Shown: one piece after another, positions 57,278-64,000 of the stretch | Numbering within the stretch: position 1 is the first letter of the stretch | Layout: every line of letters starts with the position of its first letter | Source of the DNA: [Phialemoniopsis] sp. UDSM-2020 | Taxonomy: Eukaryota > Ascomycota > Sordariomycetes > Thyridiales > Thyridiaceae | DNA length: 64,000 bases | NCBI GenBank assembly: GCA_018873225.1 | Contig: JAEILZ010000003.1 | Coordinates: 1,984,001 to 2,048,000, forward strand | Direction of reading: 5' to 3' | Notes under the pieces: generated by a model | Databases searched by the model: none | Seen by the model: the letters and a program-made list of their open reading frames with translations, nothing else | What the model was told of the DNA's origin: nothing | Position numbers and translations under genes: made by a program

Positions 57278-60200
57278 TCATCCCGGTATGGCAGCCGTCG
57301 CTGCTTTCAGTGTCTCCAATAGAGACGCTTCAGAGCTTGCATCATGGTTGCCCTGCGCATGGGCTGCGTTGTCTGCCGGAGCGGGGACGTGATGGTTGTT
57401 CACACCGTTCTGCTGCTGCTGCTGGGTCACTTGCTGTTGTTGTAGAGACTGCTGCTGTTGCTGCTGCAATTGGGGCTGCTGCTGCGGTTGTACCTGCGGC
57501 TGTGGCTGCTGCTGCTGTGGTTGAGGGACGGTTTGAGCCGGTTGCTGGGCCTGGGCCTGAGCCTGGGCTTGTAGCTGCGGCTGCGGTCGAGGTTGCTGTT
57601 GGGTACTCGGTTGTCGCTGTTGCTGGGTCTGCACCTGGGACATTGGCTGTGTTTGAGGTTGAAGCTGAACCTGACTCGGCGCTTGAGGTAGGGATTGCGT
57701 CTGCGGTTGTTGTTGTGGTAGTTGTGTTTGCGGAGTAGCCTGGGGCCGAGCCTGGGCGTTGAGCTGCGGGTTTGGCTGGGCCATGGGACGTTGCGTCTGC
57801 TGTTGGACCGGCTGACGCATCTGCTGTTGGCTCGTCTGCTGGACAGGTTGTGGGGGTGCCTGCTGTATCGGCCGTTGCTGGGGTTGACCATTCGATTGGA
57901 AGTTAGGCTGAGGCATCGCTGGAGAGCTGGCTGGTTCCATCTTGACATGATGTTGTCCCACAGGAGTCGAGGGGTGGTGCTGTGCAGCATTTTGGGCTGG
58001 CGCTATGTTTTGAACATTGCCCTGAGTCGCCTGCGTTGGTGTTCCAACCCGTTGCTGATACGGAGCGGCTACTGAAGCATTTGGCACCGCCGGACTTGCA
58101 GAGGTCCTGACCGGTGATGCTGTTGATGTCTGCGGTCTCTGTGCTTGCGCCACAACGCTTGCGTTGCCCTGTGGTCTTGGGGCATTATTTTGTAAACCAC
58201 CGGCAAGAGCCATAACCCCCTGAAGGCGAGCCTGATCCTCCTCCGAGTTCATCCGAGCCCTCTCCTCGGCCTCCTTCCTTGCGGCCTGACTTGGTGCTCT
58301 GGTTTTTAGTTCACCAGTCACACACTGCAAGTAGTATGGCATCTCTGAGTTCGTCTTGAGGAAGAAAAGCTTGAGGTTTCGAGCCTTGTCCTTGAGTTGC
58401 ACCTGACTCCTGTCTTTGAGGATGTCTGACACGGTGCCATTGGGCCCATAGAGCTGTAGAATCTGCGACCAATGAGGGCCCTTAACCTGGTCGAGACCAT
58501 GCATCAAAGCCTGTTCTTCTTCTGCTGTCCATGGCCGTCTCGTGCTATGAAGCCCTTCACGTCTAGCATGAGCGGATGATTTTGCAGCAGCAGCCTGGCG
58601 GGCACGTTGATATAAGATTGCACTCGGGGATGACTGGTTGGGAGGGAGAGGGGCATTGCTGTTGCCCGCGGGCTGCTGAGGAGGAAACTGAGTGGTTTGA
58701 TAGCCTGCAAAAGGCAGCCCATATGGATACTGGGCATAGTGGGCTGCGTATGCGCTCTGAGGGATTGAAGCTTCAGAAAACATGTTAGTATCGGCTTGAC
58801 AAGCGCAGCTCGATCCGTAGGCGACTTACTAGCATTTGCAGGAACAGATGTTTGGTAAGGAGAAGCGGCGGCCAGGTTTGGCGTGTTCTGCCCAATTTTC
58901 TCGCTGATCAAGGACAGAAGCCCCGAACCGCCGCCGAGACCACCAGCACCTCCGGTATCCTGAATTGGGGTTACCCCAGAAACATCCTTGGATAATGAGT
59001 CCTCGATGAGCTTTCTCAATCCCAAGCTATCAGCGGCAGAAGATAGATCGTCGGTCGCAGTCTCGGGCTCAGTCCTGTTTTGACTGGAGAAATCATGCCC
59101 GAAGCTTGATGTGACAGCTTGTAGAGCAGCAGCCAGATCATCATTCTCGTTGCTCAGTGCTGGATCGACAGCCTGTTCATCAAGACCGGGCTCTTCTTCT
59201 GCAGGTATTTCGATTCCTTGACCCTCGGCATAGCGCAGGACAGTGTCTAAATTCGACTGCAAATAAGTGCTCAGAGTGTCTCGGAAGACGTTCAAAGTGT
59301 AGGTCTGGGCTAGCACGTCTGGAAAGGGTCAGTGCATGCCATGCGAAATCTGCCGTCAAACTTACCTCGAGATGGAGTACTCCTGACTTCGCTGATGAAT
59401 GAGTCTTGCTTCAACTTGGCAGTGATTCCCGCAAATGATGCATCGGGATGTAGCTGTTTGATCTGCTCTTCCAAATCGGATGGAAAGATCTTCTCTAGAA
59501 CAGGGTCAATAAGCTGTCCCTCAGGTACACTCTTGAGCTCATCGACTGCAACACGGATCTTGAAATCGATGAAAAGGTCGAGCAGCTCATCTGTGAGTGA
59601 GCCTGCTTCTGTGACGAAGGCGGCAAGGAAATGCTCGTGTATGTCGGACAGCGACACATCCCCAGCCTCAAAGAGACTTGCGCAAATGGTTGCCATATTT
59701 GCCATTTGGATTGTCTCTTGGTCGCCGAGCTCCTTAATCTCGAGCTCGTCCGGGAGCAATATGGGTGACGATTCGGAGAACATCCTTCTTGCCTGATCGA
59801 AAGCAGCCTTGAGGGTTCCGTATGCTTTGCCAACGTCGGTGGATTTGTTGCTGATGGACTTGACCGTCTCCTCCCTTGACCGCTCCGAAAGCGCCAATAG
59901 TATTTGCACGGCCTGCGCGAAGTTGTCAGTCCTCTGTCAAGAAACTTTAGGGCTGCACACTTACCAGACTGGCCAGCAATGGCAGACCCATGGAGCGTAT
60001 TATGTATGTCGGGTTCTCAAAGAACTTCAGCTTCTTCTGCTCCCGGCGTTGTGGCCGAGCCGGCGCAGCCGACGTTGTGGGTGCTGTGGGCTCCGTCGTC
60101 AGACTGTCAAGTCCGGGGGCGGCGCCGGAGGTGTCCTGGCCCATCTGCTCGGTGAAGGCGTCGCCCAGCGCATTCTGCAACATTGATTCCCAGTCGTCTG

Positions 60201-60558
60201 TACTAGGCTCCTGGTCCGTCTTTTGGCGCTTTTCATCGCCATTGCCCTCGGCTTCGGGTGTTCGTTGCCTCTTCAGACTCGCTTGTATTGTTTCGAGTAG
60301 CCCGGGAATCGCATTCTGGTCAAAGAGCTGGGGCTCTTGTTTGACCTCGTGACCTCCTGCCATGATGTCAATTCATACTGCCCAGGAACGGTGAACAATT
60401 GCGGCGAAGGGAGACAATGCGCCTCACGAGGTAACTCGGACTGCGAATGTACTGAAGTCGGTGGCGGGGCATGACTTACCGGCATCTGCGACGGTGGGCA
60501 GCGCCACCGCAGCAGAATCACCTGGAGCCCCAGGAGGGTTTTCTGTCGCTTCCGCCAT
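57278..60558 (-). CDS. TBF1: Tbf1-like telobox Myb protein with Q-rich tail
   Basis: Tbf1/TRF-like proteins bind TTAGGG repeats at telomeres and at promoters. The CDS is complement(join(57278..58770,58830..59318,59366..59912,59965..60356,60480..60558)), 999 residues. The N-terminus is disordered and acidic (MAEATENPPGAPGDSAAVAL). A helical region at about 125-400 (FENPTYIIRSMGLPLLASLA, LLDLFIDFKIRVAVDEL) fits the TRF homology/dimerisation domain. The telobox Myb lies at about 580-640: RPWTAEEEQALMHGLDQVKG, HWSQILQLYGPNGTVSDILK, with the signature VQLKDKARNLKLFF. The last third is extremely Gln/Pro-rich. Intron 4 has a perfect TACTAAC branch point. A second in-frame ATG (60363-60361) lies inside the first intron, just before its acceptor, so intron retention would give a shorter N-terminus. 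Family placement is firm; the N-terminal exon is less so. Confidence 0.88.
57414..57870 (-). repeat. CAG/CAA-rich tract encoding glutamine-rich low complexity
   Basis: Imperfect CAG/CAA/CCG-type triplets coding, on the minus strand, for runs such as QQQQ and alternating Q-P, Q-A and Q-V. It is a probable hotspot of length variation and encodes a prion-like, disordered segment of the telobox protein. Confidence 0.85.
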
Positions 60559-63500
60559 GGGGAAAGAGAGTGACTGTACTATTCCTGAGACATGCGACTT
60601 TTTGGCGACCTCGTAATCAATTGGAAAGTTGCAGCAAGTCAATCGATGGTAGGCTTGGGGGAGTATCTTGGCGGGTTCTCGGAGAAATTTTCCTGGGTTA
60701 ATCCGATCCGCTGCCCTTATTTCTTGCCCCGAGGATCTGACAGCATCGATACACAAGACTGTCCCTCACTAGAGGAAATTACAATCCGGGGTAAAGAAAA
60801 GCAACAGCCCAGACCAGGTAGGAAGCGAGTTGTGACCAGATGGATATTACTAATGATTTCACTTTATTTCGACGGCTGGCTCGATGACGAGTTTCGTCTT
60901 TCTCCCCTCATACAGTTCAAGCCTGCACTGCTCACAAATGATTTGGCACTTCGAAAGATCCATAGATGCACCAGCTATTTGATGTTCCTCATATCCCCTC
61001 GTCCTGCAACACTTTTCAAGCACGCCTCAATACTGTGGTTATAATGTCTCATTGATGTAATACTGTACTAGGTTAATGTTGATGCTGGTTTCATGTCTTT
61101 CACGGCAGATTGGTGTGATCGACTTGATTTTCCTCATCTGGCCTGGCTCTCCCAGGCTACCTGCAAGTTGCAACCATTGTAAAATGGGATATGTCAGCAC
61201 TGTAATCGACCTTGTGCATCAATTCAGCTTTAAGCTTAAATGGAGAGCCTATGTAGACATATCTGACTCTGTAGCTGAGGTTGGAATTAAGCAAAGCGGC
61301 CACCAATGCCCCATCTTGCACTAAGATCTCTATTAAATGCCTTTTTCAGCTTATCCTTGGCCATGCCGTGCGAGATCACGCTGATTTGCTCAAGGTTCCG
61401 ACCTGATGCCCACAGACCGAAAGTCCTCATTGGATCCGCTTCCGACCAAGAGCCCGGGCACACCAGCGATCTCTCCGGGTTCCCCAACCCCCAAGCCATT
61501 TCCCCAGAGCTGAAGGTCGAGTGTCGTTCCCCTCATCTGCCATTTCCCCTGATAGCCAGACACACAGAGCTTTAGTCTTTCAGACCGTTTTCCATGTAGC
61601 CGGAACTGGCCCACAAATGCAGGCAGCTCTCTCAAGAGACATATCACGCACTTGGACTAGGTGTCTGCAGCGTGCGTACGCAAAATGTGGTGCTCGCGGT
61701 TAGTGGTACACGAATCCACCCGGAGCAGTGGAAGAGAGAATGGCGGTAATTTTCGGTGCTCCGGGGCTTGCCAATGACTCGCAGGGGCAGTGTCAAGAAT
61801 CTCCACCCGGGAAACGGTCGGTCGAGGTCGGTCAGGTGTGCGTTTATCACATCTCCGTATTCACTGATAACACTCCCCCAAAGATGCCTTTGTCTGTGCT
61901 CGCGGTGATTTGACCCGAGAGAATAGGCCTCGAGCTGACCATTGCTCTGCATCTCAGTCGACAAGATTTTCAGGGTCCTCCTCTTGTAAAATTTCCATCA
62001 CGACACGGACGATGTCAAAGCGAAACGGACAATGTCAGCATCTTTTCTGCCCGTTTGATTCGGGTTGTCTCGAGCCAAAGTCAAGTCTGCACATCTCCCG
62101 CATCTTTGTTCCCTGGATCTAGATCGTGCAGCTAGGCTACGGGGCCTGGTCCAAAAGGTGGCGGCGTCGCTGAAGAAGCGTATTGGCCAACCCCGCATCG
62201 GTACACTGTGCATGGCACGCCGATTCCTCTTCGACGAATCCTTCCTAGAGCAGCTTTTCATTCGAAGAGATGGCCTTAACTCCTTTTGAGTTTGCACCAA
62301 ATATCCGACGGCCTACCTATTACGAACGCAAGATGCAGATCAACTGCAGGCAGCTGCCTCAAAAGTTGCAACTCTCCATCCATGGATACCTCTACTCAAA
62401 CTTCTCGGCGGCAAGTCTCTGAAATCGTACACTTGATGCTCATCGCGAGGTGCTCCAATCAGATCAACTCCAGGGAAGTCTAGTTTCGTGATGATAAATC
62501 AAATTGTACACCCCACCGGGATTTTTTGCTTGATTGGGCAGGGTTTTGGTTTGAGTTCGTTCCCACCGGCAACGGCTCTTGTGGGCCCATTCCATGGATA
62601 CCGCACGATGAGGAGTTGCGCTCCCACTACCTCAACTCCACAAATTCCCGGAGTCGAGGTGTAGATGTACCCGAGCTGCATCTCCGGTACCTAGGTTCAG
62701 TAGCCTACCTACCTATGCTGACCCCAAAGGCATAATGCGGCGCTTCGTAGGGGACCCAGGCCCCTCCATTCGGAGACAGCGTGCGCTTAATTCGATTACT
62801 GAACAGATGACGGGGTAAGCTGAGCTGATGCAAACATTGTCTGCCATCAGACACCTTCAAACAACATTAACACAATAACCAGGGGGGCGGGGTGGATTCG
62901 CTTGGTGCTCGAGCGAGTACCTAGGTAGGCCAGTCCAAGCGACAGGTCCTCGGCATTGAGGAAAGAGACAGGACGAAAGGGCCCTTTATCCCGAGCCCCA
63001 TCGACCTGCGTTTCGCTAGTCTCCCCGCGAAATGGGGCAATTCCCACCTCGCGGCGCCAGGTCAAACGGAATCGAGCTCCAGTCTGCCTGCTCTGTAACA
63101 CCTCACTCGCCCGTCATGGCCGGCCGATCGCATGGTCTCGTGGATGGCCTGCCACCAATTCACCACTAGCCGGGCTCGAGATTGCTGCTAAGGCTGGTTC
63201 GGCGTCATTCTCCCTTCCCACCAGTGCAGTGCCACCATTTCCCCCCCTCCATCCAACCCCGCTCTCAGGGTTGCTGAGTGTGTCTGCATGCATCTGGATG
63301 TGGTGGTGTTTGAGAGTGTGCCTCCTCCCAAGCTTCCGTCCCCGCGTCACCACCACCAAGCTACCTAGGTACTTGCAGGAAGGTAGGTCCGCTTCTCTTT
63401 GCCACTCTTGTCCGCAGCGGCGACTGCATTGAGGCATCCCCCGTGTCTAAATAAAAGAGGCGCCCTCGAAGCTTCCTGTCCCTCCAATTCACCTCCTCCC

Positions 63501-63627
63501 TCTCCCTCCTCCAATCCAAACCAGGCTCTTCTCCTTTTGTGATACCCCTCCCAGACATCTTGCAACTCAAGCCAGCTGGATTGACTGAGATCTTTTTGTT
63601 ATTTATTCCAAACTTCCATCAGCCAAC
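60559..63627. other. 3 kb divergent intergenic region TBF1 / aldehyde dehydrogenase
   Basis: Promoters of both flanking genes. No recognisable gene is present. The palindrome TACCTAGGTA, or the one-mismatch form TACCTAGGTT, occurs three times in the right third (62688-62697, 62918-62927, 63362-63371). The last 200 bp are pyrimidine-rich. Confidence 0.5.
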
Positions 63628-64000
63628 ATGTCTAACCTCACCGTCGAGCTCAAGACGCCGATCTCCGGCTCTTACAAGCAGCCCACTGGCCTGTAAGTCG
63701 CCTAACAAGACACTACGATGATGCACACACGGGTCGTTCGTGACTAACAAAACGCCTCCCCCAGGTTCATCAACAACGAATGGGTTGAGGGTGTGGACAA
63801 GAAGACCTTCGAGGTCATCAACCCCACCACCGAGGAGGTCATCTGCTCCGTCTCGGAGGCCACCGAGAAGGATGTCGACATTGCCGTCGCCGCCGCCCGC
63901 AAGGCTTTCAACACCACATGGAAGGAGACTACCCCCCAGCAGCGAAGTATCTACCTGATCAAGCTCGCCGAGCTCGCTGAGAAGAACGCCGACCTACTCG
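63628..64000 (+). CDS. aldA: Aldehyde dehydrogenase, 5' part (3' end outside window)
   Basis: NAD(P)-dependent aldehyde dehydrogenase; its closest resemblance is to Aspergillus aldA, which oxidises acetaldehyde to acetate during ethanol use. The visible CDS is join(63628..63692,63765..>64000), with one 72-nt intron (GTAAGT...CTAAC...CAG). It begins MSNLTVELKTPISGSYKQPT and continues GLFINNEWVEGVDKKTFEVI, then NPTTEEVICSVSEATEKDVD. The next stretch is IAVAAARKAFNTTWKETTPQ, with LIKLAELAEKNADLL at the edge. This is the typical N-terminal cofactor-domain sequence. The catalytic Cys and Glu lie beyond the window. The symbol rests on N-terminal resemblance only. Confidence 0.93.

Noticed and set aside
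60424..60756. Longer in-frame extension upstream of the Tbf1-like start (MCIDAVRSS...)
   Set aside because: The internal ATG at 60558 gives a disordered N-terminus that splices cleanly to the next exon. The upstream residues look like translated leader.
1..64000. Search for CRISPR arrays, integrated viral or transposon genes
   Set aside because: No regularly spaced repeats, reverse transcriptase, transposase, integrase or capsid-like sequences were recognised on either strand.

Overview
The window is 64 kb of nuclear DNA from a filamentous ascomycete (Pezizomycotina), most likely a Sordariomycete. The genes have short GT-AG introns (mostly 50-120 nt) with CTAAC/CTGAC-like branch points. The gene complement fits a plant-associated or saprotrophic mould: an AA9 lytic polysaccharide monooxygenase, a PTH11/rhodopsin-type membrane protein, a LicD-type transferase, a Zn2Cys6 regulator and an ERCC4-family EME1. 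Twenty-three protein genes are supported, two of them cut by the window edges or assigned only on internal evidence. I see no rRNA, tRNA, CRISPR array or recognisable transposon.

Layout. 1-12 kb holds housekeeping genes: the 3' part of guanylate kinase, a CDC10-type septin, mitochondrial ribosomal protein bL32m, the WD-repeat protein SKI8, a signal-peptide/single-TM protein of unknown function, the HDEL receptor ERD2 and a UBL-WLM metalloprotease. 12.8-22.1 kb holds a secreted LicD-family protein, a 5.3 kb stretch without recognisable genes, EME1, and a small three-exon gene of unknown function. After a second empty stretch of about 5 kb, 27-44.7 kb holds a 1797-residue kinesin, a PTH11-like 7-TM protein, the box C/D snoRNP factor BCD1, the Lsm protein SCD6 and the ribosome quality control factor RQC1. 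44.7-57 kb holds ATX1, the AA9 enzyme with a GC-AG intron, and a possible metabolic neighbourhood: Zn2Cys6 regulator, NAD(P)-binding reductase, FAD monooxygenase and SCPx-type thiolase. 57.3-64 kb holds a Tbf1-like telobox protein with a glutamine-rich tail and the 5' end of aldehyde dehydrogenase.

How the genes relate. Most are core eukaryotic functions with no operon-like logic; divergent pairs (septin/bL32m, ERD2/WLM, SCD6/RQC1, reductase/monooxygenase) share promoters. The 48.5-56.8 kb group is the only set whose functions could form one pathway. The shared reductase/monooxygenase promoter carries two different 10-11 bp motifs, each repeated at exactly 41 bp, one of them with a CGGCCG core of the kind Zn2Cys6 proteins bind. 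That is the most testable new observation here. Exon boundaries were placed by hand from splice signals, reading phase and family resemblance.
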